A stretch of DNA of 64,000 nt from positions 1 to 64,000 of the forward strand of contig JAAOXG010000012.1 of the NCBI GenBank assembly GCA_013036995.1. Direction: 5' to 3'. Position numbers and translations under genes: made by a program. Source of the DNA: Lacrimispora defluvii (GTDB lineage: Bacteria; Bacillota; Clostridia; Lachnospirales; Lachnospiraceae). Position 1 is the first letter of the stretch, and the number at the start of each line of letters is the position of its first letter. This document shows positions 1-9,885 of this stretch, piece by piece. The notes under the pieces were generated by a model. The model saw only the letters and a program-made list of their open reading frames with translations. It was not told where the DNA came from and made no database searches.

Positions 1-16
1 GTGTGTATAAGAGACA
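1..16. other. Residual Nextera transposon-end sequence
   Basis: Bases 2-16 (TGTGTATAAGAGACA) match 15 consecutive bases of the Tn5/Nextera mosaic end used in Illumina libraries. The match sits exactly at the window edge. I read it as untrimmed adapter at a contig end, not genomic sequence. Confidence 0.75.
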
Positions 17-20
17 TATA

Positions 21-72
21 AAAACAAGAATCGCCAGAACCGGCATTTGCCGGAACTGGCGATTCTTGTTTT
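21..72 (-). terminator. Terminator downstream of motB
   Basis: Long near-perfect hairpin with 17-base outer arms (21-37 and 56-72) and an inner CCGG/CCGG pair. On the minus strand it is followed by a T-rich run. It closes the motA-motB transcript and may work in both directions. Confidence 0.8.
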
Positions 73-117
73 AGGGACTTATTTTACAGCCCCTTTTTTT
101 ACCCCATAACAGACCCA

Positions 118-954
118 CTATTTGATAAGCGGTTCTTCAAGGTTATTATATTTTGAGCTAAGAATAATAATATCAATACGTCTGTTCATTGTTCTTCCCT
201 CGGGTGTTGAATTATCAGCTACTGGTTTAAACTCGCCGTACCCTACTGCAATCAGCTTATTGGGAGGATAATTGCATTTACCGATGAATAGCTTAACCAC
301 ATTCACAGCTCTAGCCGTGGAAAGCTCCCAGTTAGATGGATAAGCACTTCGGCTGATCGGCACATTATCAGTATGACCTTCAATACGTATGAAGTTATCA
401 ACCGTGTTTAAAAGACTGGCTACTTCAATTAAAGTATCTTCACTCTGTTTTTTAATATTTGCACTGCCTGAGTCAAAAAGAATGGCATTATTCAGCCTTA
501 TGACCAGACCTCTCATATCAATCATGGTTGATACAGACTGATCCATACCTTCGTCATGCAGCCTGGTATCAATTTCACTCTTCAGGGTTTCCAGTTTTTT
601 TAGTTCATATTCCCCTAAAAAGCTTTCCAACTCGCTTTCCGTCTCAATATTTAAAGGTCCGCCTTCTGGAGATGCATTAGATGGCGTACCGCTTTCAAGA
701 GGGGCAGCCCCTCCTGATCCTGATCCTGATCCAGAGCCAGAGCCGGAACCCGAGCCTTTACCATTATAATCTTTGTTCATCATGGAAGAGGAAAATTCCT
801 GAGAAATCTGCTGCGCTTTTTGGGCATCAATTTTGCTGACAGCAAAAAGAACGATGAAAACTGCCAGCAGCAACGTCATCAAATCTGAATACGGCAAAAG
901 CCATGCCTCTCCAGCTTCCTCTTCCTGATGTGCCTGCTCTCTCTTTTTTGACAT
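118..954 (-). CDS. motB: Flagellar stator protein MotB
   Basis: Peptidoglycan-anchored half of the proton-driven flagellar stator, partner of MotA. The 278-residue protein has a short cytoplasmic N-terminus and one membrane helix at about residues 18-40. Asp24 in the PYSDLMTLL motif is the expected proton-binding residue. The C-terminal OmpA-like peptidoglycan-binding domain includes HTDNVPI at about 194-200. Between helix and domain lies a (Gly-Ser)7 run at residues 67-80, an unusually regular linker where the plug and flexible segment sit in other MotB proteins. The start ATG follows a GGGTGA ribosome site and lies 11 bases after the motA stop, so the two are co-transcribed. Confidence 0.95.
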   Translation of the reverse strand: MSKKREQAHQEEEAGEAWLLPYSDLMTLLLAVFIVLFAVSKIDAQKAQQISQEFSSSMMNKDYNGKGSGSGSGSGSGSGSGGAAPLESGTPSNASPEGGPLNIETESELESFLGEYELKKLETLKSEIDTRLHDEGMDQSVSTMIDMRGLVIRLNNAILFDSGSANIKKQSEDTLIEVASLLNTVDNFIRIEGHTDNVPISRSAYPSNWELSTARAVNVVKLFIGKCNYPPNKLIAVGYGEFKPVADNSTPEGRTMNRRIDIIILSSKYNNLEEPLIK

Positions 955-965
955 ATGTAATCACC

Positions 966-1754
966 CTATTCCTTTTTATTCTGCTGCGCTTCAATCTTTT
1001 TCTGCTTATATTTAGGAAGAGAAGCAAGTAATTTCTCCCGAAGTACAAAGGGAGAATCCCCGTGCTGCATGGATATAATACCTTTTAGGATGATCTCTTT
1101 CGCCATAACTTCCTGCTGGCTTTTCACCTTCAGTTTTTTTGCAAATGGATTCCATAAAACATATCCGGTAAAAATACCAAGTATGGTTGCGATAAACGCG
1201 GCAGCAATCGCTTCCGCCATTCGTTCCGTATCATTAATTGAGGACATGGCAGCAATCAGACCAAAAACTGCACCCAGAACACCCAGGGTAGGCGCATAGG
1301 TACCGGCAGACGAAAAGATGCTGGCATTAATTTCATGACGTTTTTCCATGGCACCGATTTCTGTCTCCAGAATATCCTCGATAACCTCTTCCCCTGTCCC
1401 ATCAACAAGTAACCGGATTCCTTTTCTTAAAAATGGATCTTCCAGTTCCTCAGCCTTTGCCTCCAGGGATAATAATCCTTCTGAACGTGCTTTCTTTGCC
1501 AGTTCATACATCAGTTCTATCATTTCAGCTTCTGACTGGCCTTTTTTCTTCGTAAACAGGATCCTGAAAAGAGATCCGATCACTTTAACATTCTCGCCAG
1601 GATATGAATTTAAAATTGTGGCAACCGTTCCAACAATAATAACAAAAAAAGCCGCAGGATTTAAAAGCACAGCAAAATCAATGTGTTTAAATATCATTGC
1701 GCCAACAACAGCTATAATACCGATTATAACGCCCAGTATGGTGGTAATTTCCAT
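966..1754 (-). CDS. motA: Flagellar stator protein MotA
   Basis: Membrane subunit of the MotA/MotB stator, which couples ion flow to rotation of the flagellar rotor. The 262-residue length is normal for the family. Four hydrophobic segments lie at about 2-22, 30-50, 150-172 and 183-205, separated by the large charged cytoplasmic loop that contacts FliG. The conserved PTLGVLGAVFGLI segment in helix 3 is present. The ribosome site is AAAGGAG before the ATG. It is first in a two-gene operon with motB. No flagellar sigma factor (sigma-28) promoter was evident upstream. Other flagellar genes are not in the window. Confidence 0.95.
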   Translation of the reverse strand: MEITTILGVIIGIIAVVGAMIFKHIDFAVLLNPAAFFVIIVGTVATILNSYPGENVKVIGSLFRILFTKKKGQSEAEMIELMYELAKKARSEGLLSLEAKAEELEDPFLRKGIRLLVDGTGEEVIEDILETEIGAMEKRHEINASIFSSAGTYAPTLGVLGAVFGLIAAMSSINDTERMAEAIAAAFIATILGIFTGYVLWNPFAKKLKVKSQQEVMAKEIILKGIISMQHGDSPFVLREKLLASLPKYKQKKIEAQQNKKE

Positions 1755-1884
1755 ATGTTCTCCTTTGTGTAAAAAATATTAGATGAGTAACGGATTCAGC
1801 AAATCCAATGTATATGACTTTTTATAGTATAATATATTTGCAGTCACTCTTGTGTTTCATAATTGTTAAGATCTTAATACGCCA

Positions 1885-1916
1885 AAAGGCTGTCATGAAT
1901 TATCATGACAGCCTTT
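1885..1916 (-). terminator. Terminator after the DUF5722 gene
   Basis: Perfect 14-base inverted repeat (1885-1898 / 1903-1916) with a 4-base loop. The T run on the minus side is only four bases. It lies just past the stop codon at 1921. Confidence 0.6.
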
Positions 1917-1920
1917 CATT

Positions 1921-3594
1921 TTATTTCTCTAATGATCTCCATTTGAAATTAGGAACTACGTCGGACCATTTCTGTATTCCAATAATGGATTTAGCAAACT
2001 CCGTAGTTTCCAAAGTACTCTTTTTCTTATCAATATCGTGGAACACCTGCCAGATCTTGCGTCGTTTCGTTGCCACAATATCGTCTCCCCTATTCATATC
2101 ACAAGCCCAAAGTCCAAAGGACAGACCACTTCTTACTTCCAGCGGAGCGTCAACCTGACGGCTTAAGATGTAAGCATCAATATATGGGTTACTGTCAACC
2201 ATGTAATAAGAGTAAGCATATGCCGCAGCCTGTACCTGGGAAACGTCCTGTCCTGACTGGGTTCTTGCAGTAAATCCCTGTTCCGTCAGAATAATATGTC
2301 TCACCTGTCCAGCAGGCGATTTCAGACTATCCTGAGCCATATAATCAGTAAGAGTGGTTAAATTCTTAAAATTAATTACCGGAGAATTAAAATCGTTCTT
2401 AATCAATCCCGTCTTATCATCATCCCAAAATTCCGGCTCTGTCATAGGGCAGGGATATGGGTGATAAGATAATCCCCAGTCCATCTGTCCCTGTTGGTTA
2501 GCAATGGAATTAAATGTATCGACGATCTGTCTGCCGCCGTATTTCAGCTTATTGTCAATCTCATTATTCCAGTTATAATCCAGGGAATAATATACTCTGT
2601 CATTGGCACTGGTGCTCTTAATCGCAGTGTAGAATACACGGAACGCATTCTGGTATGCCTGGACATAACTGGTTAAATCCCTTGCCCCTATATAGTTCCA
2701 CTGCTGATTGTTAATTTCATTTCCAATAATCCAGTTGGATATCTTCCCATGATTAGGATTGGAGCCGTTATAACGCTCTGCCAGAAATGACGCAATCGCT
2801 CTTGTCTGTTCAAAGCCTTCCGGTGTTGCAGTATTGAATAAGTAGTAAAATGCATTGGAATTTTTCTTAGTGCCAGGATAAATCAGATCCGGCGTTGACG
2901 GATTCCAGCCATTCAAAATAATTGCAGTTACAGTCATGCCTTTTCCTGACAAAGCACTAATGGTATCGTCATAACCCTTAATAACATTAGCGTCAAAATG
3001 ATAGGTCTTGCCATCATACTGATAATCAATACCCTGACCCAGAATCTGATGGAATGAAATATTCGTTGCAACGTGCTTCACTCCAAGTTCAAATGCGTCT
3101 CCCAGCATGTTAAGTTCAATGTTCAGGCCCTTTTTGGTAAGAGGATCATTGAATTTGTTTTTATTTGCTGCCACTGCCTCAGGATTTGTTATGTAATGAG
3201 GCTTGCTCACAGGTATGTACTTGTTTCCATCCCAGACTGCCACAATAAATCTGCTGTAGAGTCGATCCTGTAATGTGTTGCGGTTCAATGAAAAAGTGAA
3301 TGCGGCTGAATCTCCCAAAGATGCTTTTGCTGCATAATCAGTTCTTCCTTCCAGGCTGTTTTGATAGGGCTGAAGCTCTACCAGATAAAGCACACCATCC
3401 GTTCCCTGAGCCGGTGCATGATTTGAAACTTTAACTGTAACGCTGGTTAAATCAGAATTAACGAGACAAGACTGAATCACAGCCTGATCATCGGAAAACA
3501 CTTCATCCGCTAACGAAACAAAAGCAGAGGCACAGCATAAAAATCCAGCTGCCAAAAGTCCGGTAAAGACTCTGCCTAATTTTATTTTTTTCAT
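1921..3594 (-). CDS. Secreted DUF5722 protein, probable GH-A-type glycosidase
   Basis: A 557-residue exported protein. A signal peptide covers about residues 1-29, with a cleavage site near SLADE. An N-terminal beta-rich domain of about 130 residues precedes a region resembling the (beta/alpha)8 barrel of clan GH-A glycosidases. The segment IIGNEINN puts Glu293 where a catalytic acid/base would be, and ILTEQGF puts Glu438 where the nucleophile would be. I recognise the family as DUF5722, common in Lachnospiraceae and without an established substrate; the catalytic assignment is inference from the two motifs. It is a single gene with its own promoter and terminator. The start follows a GGAGGGA ribosome site. 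Confidence 0.75.
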   Translation of the reverse strand: MKKIKLGRVFTGLLAAGFLCCASAFVSLADEVFSDDQAVIQSCLVNSDLTSVTVKVSNHAPAQGTDGVLYLVELQPYQNSLEGRTDYAAKASLGDSAAFTFSLNRNTLQDRLYSRFIVAVWDGNKYIPVSKPHYITNPEAVAANKNKFNDPLTKKGLNIELNMLGDAFELGVKHVATNISFHQILGQGIDYQYDGKTYHFDANVIKGYDDTISALSGKGMTVTAIILNGWNPSTPDLIYPGTKKNSNAFYYLFNTATPEGFEQTRAIASFLAERYNGSNPNHGKISNWIIGNEINNQQWNYIGARDLTSYVQAYQNAFRVFYTAIKSTSANDRVYYSLDYNWNNEIDNKLKYGGRQIVDTFNSIANQQGQMDWGLSYHPYPCPMTEPEFWDDDKTGLIKNDFNSPVINFKNLTTLTDYMAQDSLKSPAGQVRHIILTEQGFTARTQSGQDVSQVQAAAYAYSYYMVDSNPYIDAYILSRQVDAPLEVRSGLSFGLWACDMNRGDDIVATKRRKIWQVFHDIDKKKSTLETTEFAKSIIGIQKWSDVVPNFKWRSLEK

Positions 3595-3635
3595 CTTCGC
3601 ATTCCCTCCATGCAGTCATTTTCAGATACCCTACC

Positions 3636-3664
3636 ATGATACCTAATTTCCCTCATTTTTACAA
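3636..3664 (-). promoter_or_regulatory. Promoter of the DUF5722 gene
   Basis: On the minus strand, TTGTAA (3659-3664) and TATCAT (3636-3641) are 17 bases apart. A perfect 9-base inverted repeat (3671-3694) lies just upstream of the -35 and could be an activator site. Confidence 0.5.
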
Positions 3665-3670
3665 TAACGT

Positions 3671-3694
3671 TTTTATTACGTATTTGTAATAAAA
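3671..3694. promoter_or_regulatory. Inverted repeat upstream of the DUF5722 promoter
   Basis: TTTTATTAC and GTAATAAAA are separated by 6 bases. It sits 6 bases upstream of the proposed -35, a position typical of activator binding. The regulator is unknown. Confidence 0.4.
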
Positions 3695-3750
3695 CCTTAA
3701 GGGGGAGGAAATACGTATAGTACCATTTGTTACCGCAGGATAAAAGAAAA

Positions 3751-3788
3751 AAAAGCCGTAGCCCTTATAATCAAAGGGCTCGGCTTTT
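3751..3788 (-). terminator. Terminator of the str operon (after tuf)
   Basis: A stem of AAAAGCCG-AGCCCTT (3751-3766) pairs with 3774-3788. On the minus strand it is followed by a run of seven to eight T. It ends the rpsL-rpsG-fusA-tuf transcript. Confidence 0.85.
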
Positions 3789-3796
3789 AAATTTAA

Positions 3797-4990
3797 TTAT
3801 TCAATGATTGTAGCAACTCTACCTGAACCTACAGTACGTCCGCCTTCACGAATAGCGAAACGAAGACCCTGCTCCATAGCGATTGGGTGGATCAGTTCAA
3901 CAGACATTTCTACGTTATCACCAGGCATACACATCTCTGTGCCAGCTGGTAAATCGCAAACACCAGTAACGTCAGTTGTTCTGAAGTAGAACTGAGGTCT
4001 GTAGTTGTTGAAGAAAGGAGTATGACGTCCACCTTCATCTTTTGTCAGAACGTAAACCTGAGCTGTAAATTTCTTATGGCATTTTACAGAACCTGGTTTA
4101 ACAAGACACTGTCCTCTTTCGATTTCAGTTCTCTGAACACCACGAAGTAACGCACCGATGTTATCACCAGCCTGAGCTTCGTCAAGTAACTTACGGAACA
4201 TTTCGATACCAGTTACAACAACTTTACGTGTTTCTTCATGGATACCGATGATTTCAACTTCGTCAGATACATGTAATGTACCACGCTCTACTCTACCAGT
4301 AGCAACAGTACCACGACCTGTGATTGAGAAAACGTCCTCGATAGGCATTAAGAATGGCTTATCTGTTTCACGAACTGGATCTGGAACCCACTCGTCAACT
4401 GCCTTCATTAATTCAAGAACTTTATCGCCCCAAACGCTGGAAGGATCTTCAAGAGCCTTTAAAGCAGAACCCTGGATGATTGGTGTATCATCGCCTGGGA
4501 ATTCATACTCGTTTAACAGCTCACGGATTTCCATGTCTACTAACTCAAGTAACTCAGCATCGTCAACCATATCACATTTGTTCATGAATACAACGATGTA
4601 AGGAACGCCTACCTGACGAGAAAGCAGGATGTGCTCTCTTGTCTGAGCCATAACACCATCGGTAGCAGCTACAACTAAGATAGCGCCATCCATCTGAGCA
4701 GCACCAGTGATCATGTTCTTAACGTAGTCAGCATGTCCTGGGCAGTCAACGTGTGCATAGTGTCTTTTCTCTGTCTCATACTCAACGTGAGAAGTAGAGA
4801 TAGTGATTCCACGCTCTCTCTCTTCTGGAGCCTTATCGATGTTCTCGAAAGCTACTGCCTGTCCAGTACCTAATCTCTCATGAAGTGTCTTTGTGATAGC
4901 AGCTGTTAAAGTTGTTTTACCGTGGTCAACGTGACCGATGGTACCGATGTTACAATGGGTTTTGTTTCTTTCAAACTTAGCTTTAGCCAT
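3797..4990 (-). CDS. tuf: Translation elongation factor Tu
   Basis: GTPase that delivers aminoacyl-tRNA to the ribosomal A site. The 397-residue protein is full length. The G1 motif GHVDHGKT (about residues 19-26), the DCPGHADY switch II motif and NKCDM are intact. The three-domain layout is standard. It is the last gene of the str operon, 153 bases after fusA, a spacer that holds a stable hairpin. The ribosome site is AAGGAGG before the ATG. Confidence 0.98.
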   Translation of the reverse strand: MAKAKFERNKTHCNIGTIGHVDHGKTTLTAAITKTLHERLGTGQAVAFENIDKAPEERERGITISTSHVEYETEKRHYAHVDCPGHADYVKNMITGAAQMDGAILVVAATDGVMAQTREHILLSRQVGVPYIVVFMNKCDMVDDAELLELVDMEIRELLNEYEFPGDDTPIIQGSALKALEDPSSVWGDKVLELMKAVDEWVPDPVRETDKPFLMPIEDVFSITGRGTVATGRVERGTLHVSDEVEIIGIHEETRKVVVTGIEMFRKLLDEAQAGDNIGALLRGVQRTEIERGQCLVKPGSVKCHKKFTAQVYVLTKDEGGRHTPFFNNYRPQFYFRTTDVTGVCDLPAGTEMCMPGDNVEMSVELIHPIAMEQGLRFAIREGGRTVGSGRVATIIE

Positions 4991-5093
4991 TTTATAACGT
5001 CCTCCTTAATTTATGCTCATTTAGAGCTATCATTTTATGTTAGGCTGTTTTTTATTATATGCTATTTGTGCACTATTTTCAAGCCTATTTGAG

Positions 5094-5125
5094 GGATTCC
5101 GGGCGGACTTCACAGCCCGGAATCC
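5094..5125 (-). other. Hairpin in the fusA-tuf spacer
   Basis: GGATTCCGGGC (5094-5104) pairs perfectly with GCCCGGAATCC (5115-5125). No T run follows on the minus strand, so it is unlikely to be a strong terminator. It may be an mRNA processing or stability element that sets tuf dosage relative to fusA; that role is inference. Confidence 0.5.
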
Positions 5126-5143
5126 AGTGGAACCTGTTAGGAA

Positions 5144-7264
5144 TTATTTGCCCTTTTTCTCTGTAAGAACTTTTTCCTGGATATTCTTCGGTACCTGCTC
5201 ATATTTCTCAAAGAACATAGAGAAGTTACCACGACCCTGTGTTCTGGATCGTAAATCTGTGGAATAACCAAACATCTCGGAAAGCGGAACGTATGCTTTG
5301 ATCATCTTACCGCCGCCGATATCTTCCATACCTTCGATACGGCCACGACGGGAGTTGATATCACCGATAACGTCGCCCATATAATCTTCCGGCATAGTTA
5401 CTTCCACTTTCATGATCGGTTCAAGAAGAATGGAACCGCCCTTGTTCATCGCATCCTTAAATGCCATAGAACCGGCAATGTGGAATGCCATTTCACTGGA
5501 ATCGACTTCATGGTAAGAACCGTCGTATACAGTAGCTTTTACACCTACTACAGGGAATCCGCCAAGAATACCAGCTTTGGTTGCTTCCTCAATACCTTCC
5601 CCAACTGCAGGAATGTACTCTTTCGGAATCGCACCGCCGACAACAGCTGATTCGAACTTGAACAGTTCTTCGCCGTTGGCATCCATAGGCTCAAAGCGAA
5701 CCTTACAGTGACCGTACTGACCACGTCCACCAGACTGTTTTGCATACTTGCTGTCAACATCAACTGGCTTTGTAAAGGTTTCTTTGTAAGCAACCTGAGG
5801 AGCACCTACGTTTGCTTCTACGTTAAACTCACGAAGCAGACGGTCAACGATGATCTCAAGGTGAAGCTCACCCATACCGGAAATGATAACCTGACCAGTT
5901 TCCTGGTTGGTCTTTGCACGGAATGTAGGATCTTCTTCTGCAAGTTTTGCCAAAGCTTCGCCCATCTTGCCCTGACCAGCTTTGGTCTTTGGCTCGATCG
6001 CGATATCGATAACTGGCTCTGGGAATTCCATGGATTCAAGAATTACCGGATGCTGTTCATCACAGATGGTATCACCAGTTGTGGTAACTTTAAAACCAAC
6101 AGCTGCTGCGATATCACCAGAATATACTTTGTCTAACTCACTTCTCTTGTTAGCATGCATCTGAAGGATACGTCCAACACGCTCTTTTTTGCCTTTTGTT
6201 GCATTCAGTACATAGGAACCGGAATTCATAATACCGGAATATACACGGAAGAACGCAAGCTTTCCAACGAACGGGTCAGTCATGATCTTAAATGCAAGTG
6301 CTGAGAACGGTTCTTCATCAGAAGAATGACGTTCAATTTCATTGCCATCCATATCAACACCCTTAATAGAAGGAATGTCTGTAGGAGCTGGCATAAATTC
6401 AAGAATTGCATCAAGGAGTTTCTGAACGCCCTTGTTTCTGTATGCGCTGCCGCAGCATACAGGAATGGCTTTACAGTCACAGGTTGCAGCTCTTAAACCT
6501 TTCTTTAATTCTTCAGTAGTAGGCTCTTCACCCTCTAAGAACTGCATCATCAGATCATCGTCTAATTCGCAGATCTTCTCTACTAACTCTGCATGGTAAA
6601 GCTCTGCATCGTCTTTCATATCCTCAGGGATATCAGTAACGGTGATGTCATCACCCTTGTCATCGTTGTAGATATATGCTTTCATCTCAAACAGATCGAT
6701 AATTCCCTTGAATTCGTCTTCTGCTCCGATTGGAAGCTGTACACAGATAGCATTCTTACCAAGACGGGTCTTGATCTGCTCTACTGCGCCGAAAAAGTTT
6801 GCACCCATGATATCCATCTTGTTGATGAATGCCATACGGGGTACGTTGTAGGTATCAGCCTGACGCCATACGTTCTCGGACTGTGGTTCAACACCGCCCT
6901 TAGCACAGAATACGCCTACTGCACCATCCAGCACTCGAAGGGAGCGCTCTACTTCAACAGTAAAGTCAACGTGTCCTGGAGTATCAATGATGTTGATACG
7001 ATGCTCTAACGCACCTGGTTTAACCTTGGTGTTCTCGTGCATGGTCCAGTGGCATGTTGTAGCAGCTGAAGTAATTGTGATACCTCTTTCCTGTTCCTGC
7101 TCCATCCAGTCCATGGTTGCAGTACCTTCATGAGTATCACCGATTTTGTAGTTTACACCAGTATAATAGAGGATACGCTCGGTCAATGTAGTCTTACCTG
7201 CATCGATGTGGGCCATAATACCAATATTTCTGGTTCTTTCCAATGGATATTCTCTTCCAGCCAA
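5144..7264 (-). CDS. fusA: Translation elongation factor G
   Basis: Ribosomal translocase GTPase, also used with RRF in ribosome recycling. The 706-residue protein has G1 AHIDAGKTT near residue 17, DTPGHVDF, and NKMDI. The characteristic C-terminal domains IV and V follow. Start [13 protein letters not shown] is the usual clostridial N-terminus. It lies 15 bases after rpsG in the str operon. Confidence 0.98.
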   Translation of the reverse strand: MAGREYPLERTRNIGIMAHIDAGKTTLTERILYYTGVNYKIGDTHEGTATMDWMEQEQERGITITSAATTCHWTMHENTKVKPGALEHRINIIDTPGHVDFTVEVERSLRVLDGAVGVFCAKGGVEPQSENVWRQADTYNVPRMAFINKMDIMGANFFGAVEQIKTRLGKNAICVQLPIGAEDEFKGIIDLFEMKAYIYNDDKGDDITVTDIPEDMKDDAELYHAELVEKICELDDDLMMQFLEGEEPTTEELKKGLRAATCDCKAIPVCCGSAYRNKGVQKLLDAILEFMPAPTDIPSIKGVDMDGNEIERHSSDEEPFSALAFKIMTDPFVGKLAFFRVYSGIMNSGSYVLNATKGKKERVGRILQMHANKRSELDKVYSGDIAAAVGFKVTTTGDTICDEQHPVILESMEFPEPVIDIAIEPKTKAGQGKMGEALAKLAEEDPTFRAKTNQETGQVIISGMGELHLEIIVDRLLREFNVEANVGAPQVAYKETFTKPVDVDSKYAKQSGGRGQYGHCKVRFEPMDANGEELFKFESAVVGGAIPKEYIPAVGEGIEEATKAGILGGFPVVGVKATVYDGSYHEVDSSEMAFHIAGSMAFKDAMNKGGSILLEPIMKVEVTMPEDYMGDVIGDINSRRGRIEGMEDIGGGKMIKAYVPLSEMFGYSTDLRSRTQGRGNFSMFFEKYEQVPKNIQEKVLTEKKGK

Positions 7265-7279
7265 AGCTTTTTCCTCCTA

Positions 7280-7780
<501 letters not shown>

Positions 7781-7857
7781 TCATACGAATAAACAGCTAT
7801 TCATTAGATCCTCGGTACTCACAAACATTGAAGTTGCGTTCGCGCTCGGTTTCTATC

Positions 7858-7885
7858 TATATAATCCTGCAACCTACAGGTTCAA
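7858..7885 (-). promoter_or_regulatory. Possible internal promoter ahead of rpsG
   Basis: Minus-strand TTGAAC (7880-7885) and TATATA (7858-7863) are 16 bases apart in the rpsL-rpsG spacer. It would give extra transcription of rpsG-fusA-tuf independent of rpsL. Confidence 0.35.
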
Positions 7886-7927
7886 TATCTAAAGTCCGGC
7901 ACTAGAATTTCAAATGTGTGGTATTAA

Positions 7928-8347
7928 TTATTTTTTCTCTTTAGGTCTCTTAGCACCGTATTTGGAACGAGCCTGTCTTCTGTTCGCTACTCCTGCAGTA
8001 TCCAGTGTACCTCTAACGATATGATATCTGGTACCTGGTAAGTCTTTTACTCTACCGCCGCGAATTAAAACAACGCTATGCTCCTGAAGGTTGTGACCCT
8101 CACCTGGGATGTAGCTTGTTACTTCGATTCCGTTTGAAAGACGAACTCTGGCGATCTTTCTGAGAGCAGAGTTAGGTTTCTTAGGGGTTGCAGTTTTTAC
8201 TGCTGTACAAACGCCTCTCTTCTGAGGAGCAGAAATGTCAGTCGCCTTCTTCTGTAAAGAGTTGTAACCCTTCTGCAGAGCTGGTGCTGTGGATTTCTTA
8301 ACGCCTGTCTGTCTTCCCTTTCTTACTAACTGGTTAAATGTTGGCAT
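7928..8347 (-). CDS. rpsL: 30S ribosomal protein S12
   Basis: Decoding-centre ribosomal protein. A GTG nine bases upstream would add three residues, but it lies inside the AGGAGGTG ribosome site. The ATG at 8347 ([12 protein letters not shown], 139 residues) has ideal spacing and the family's usual N-terminus. The [11 protein letters not shown] and GGRVKDLPG segments carry the wild-type lysines whose substitution gives streptomycin resistance elsewhere. First gene of the str operon. Confidence 0.97.
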   Translation of the reverse strand: MPTFNQLVRKGRQTGVKKSTAPALQKGYNSLQKKATDISAPQKRGVCTAVKTATPKKPNSALRKIARVRLSNGIEVTSYIPGEGHNLQEHSVVLIRGGRVKDLPGTRYHIVRGTLDTAGVANRRQARSKYGAKRPKEKK

Positions 8348-8438
8348 TCCATTCACCTCCTGTGATATTGTCTGTGGTTGCTGTCATCTTCAGCTTAATT
8401 TACGCACAAAAACATGACGCGTTTATGCACGCCTAATT

Positions 8439-8467
8439 ATTATATACATATTGTTTTTTTTTGTCAA
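8439..8467 (-). promoter_or_regulatory. Consensus sigma-A promoter of the str operon
   Basis: On the minus strand, TTGACA (8462-8467) is followed after exactly 17 bases by TATAAT (8439-8444). Both hexamers are perfect consensus. Transcription would start near 8432, giving a leader of about 85 bases to rpsL. Confidence 0.9.
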
Positions 8468-8492
8468 GGTTTTCTTTTTTAGATATTATTGC

Positions 8493-8539
8493 AAAAAAAT
8501 GGACCGCTGTAATGATATTTTACGGCAATCCATTTTTTT
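8493..8539. terminator. Terminator of the sugar ABC operon
   Basis: An A7-TGG-rich left arm (8493-8512) pairs with a CC-T7 right arm (8520-8539). It works on paper in either direction. It separates the binding-protein gene from the rpsL promoter. Confidence 0.8.
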
Positions 8540-8548
8540 AATTTGTTA

Positions 8549-9805
8549 TTATTTCAGTTCTTTCAGCTTTTCGTTAATCAGACCATCCATTTCTTCGGTG
8601 TATTGATCAACTGACAGTTTTCCTGCAAGAACCTCCACCAGCTTATCCCGGAGATCTCCCTGAACAGCTCCGGTCAGAGCCTGATACCCCCACTCTGATC
8701 CGGGACGTGATGAGGTTGCAGCCAGCTCCTTTGAAAATATATTAAAATATTCTTTTCCAAAGGCATAGTTTAAACTCTCATTTCCTTTTACCTGAGATAA
8801 GTAGCTGTTCTCTTCACAGTACTTTGCATTGTTCTCAGCCTTGGAGATCCATTCAATGAATTCTGCTGCTTCCTTTTCCACTCCGGTGTTCTGGAATGCA
8901 GCCAGATATTTTCCTCCTGGAACGGAAGAACGCATGGCTTCTTTGGGAAGATAGGTTACACCCCAGTCAAAGTCAGTGATCTGATCTTTGTAATTGGCGA
9001 TCATCCAGCTTCCGGAAAAATGCATTGCCACCTGGCCGGTGCGGAATAAGTTGTTGGGATTTTCTGATCCAAGCCATACGGAGGAGGGAACGATTCCTTC
9101 GTCATGAAGGTCTTTAAAAAACTGTATGGCATGTTTATTTTCTTCTGTATTAAAATCGGAAGCATTGAGATCCTTATTTAAAAGACCGCCTCCTGCCTGG
9201 TAAAGAAGGGTTGTGAACCGCTGCGGGGATTTGTCATATACCAGACCGTATTTGCAGCCGCCTTTTTCCATTACGGTTTTCATGGCTGTCTTCCACTCAT
9301 CCCATGTCCAGATCTCATCCTCAGACTGGGGTACCGTAACACCTGCCTTCTCAAAAGCTGTTTTATTATAAATAAGTCCGTTCGCAGTTACATCCATAGG
9401 CGCTGCCAGCACCTTATCATCAAATACAAATTTTAAGCCTTCTCCAAAGCTGTTTACAAATTCATCTTTGTTTGATACGTATTGCCCCAGATCAACCAGC
9501 TGGTTCTGAAACGGTCCTAAATTGGTGAGTCTGGCAATAGCCGGAGCTTCCTTTCCATTAATCATGTTCTTAATCTTGCTTTCCAAATCAGAATAAGGAA
9601 CCTCAATCAGCTCAATTTTGATGTCTGGATGCTCTTTCATATACGCATCTGCCAGCTTCATGAAAGATTCGCCTTCCTTGTTGTCGCTGAACCAGACTAC
9701 TTCAAGCTTTTTCTCCTTGCTCTCTGCTTTTCCCCCACCAGAACAGCCTGTTAAGGTTCCAAGCGCCAATGCCCCCATAAGCAGCCACGATACCATTTTT
9801 TTCAT
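8549..9805 (-). CDS. Sugar ABC transporter substrate-binding lipoprotein
   Basis: Extracytoplasmic solute-binding protein of the family 1 (MalE-like) type. The 418-residue precursor has lipobox LTGC with Cys21 as the lipidation site. Sequences typical of carbohydrate binders follow, including FRTGQVAMHFSGSW and GGKYLAAFQNT. It is last in the operon, after the AraC regulator, whereas such genes usually precede the permeases. With the two permeases at 14.4-16.1 kb it should form an importer. The GH105 neighbour suggests an unsaturated pectin or rhamnogalacturonan oligosaccharide as substrate; this is inference. The ribosome site is GGAGAGG. Confidence 0.9.
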   Translation of the reverse strand: MKKMVSWLLMGALALGTLTGCSGGGKAESKEKKLEVVWFSDNKEGESFMKLADAYMKEHPDIKIELIEVPYSDLESKIKNMINGKEAPAIARLTNLGPFQNQLVDLGQYVSNKDEFVNSFGEGLKFVFDDKVLAAPMDVTANGLIYNKTAFEKAGVTVPQSEDEIWTWDEWKTAMKTVMEKGGCKYGLVYDKSPQRFTTLLYQAGGGLLNKDLNASDFNTEENKHAIQFFKDLHDEGIVPSSVWLGSENPNNLFRTGQVAMHFSGSWMIANYKDQITDFDWGVTYLPKEAMRSSVPGGKYLAAFQNTGVEKEAAEFIEWISKAENNAKYCEENSYLSQVKGNESLNYAFGKEYFNIFSKELAATSSRPGSEWGYQALTGAVQGDLRDKLVEVLAGKLSVDQYTEEMDGLINEKLKELK

Positions 9806-9885
9806 AAAATACCTCTCCTTTGTGATTTAGTACATTCATTTTAACATTTGCAGCAATACAAAAACCTCATATTTCAGACATGAAA

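Noticed and set aside
715..756. Repeat array in motB as a CRISPR or microsatellite locus
   Set aside because: It is a short in-frame Gly-Ser coding repeat with no spacers.
5094..5125. Terminator between fusA and tuf
   Set aside because: The stem is strong but no T run follows in the direction of transcription.
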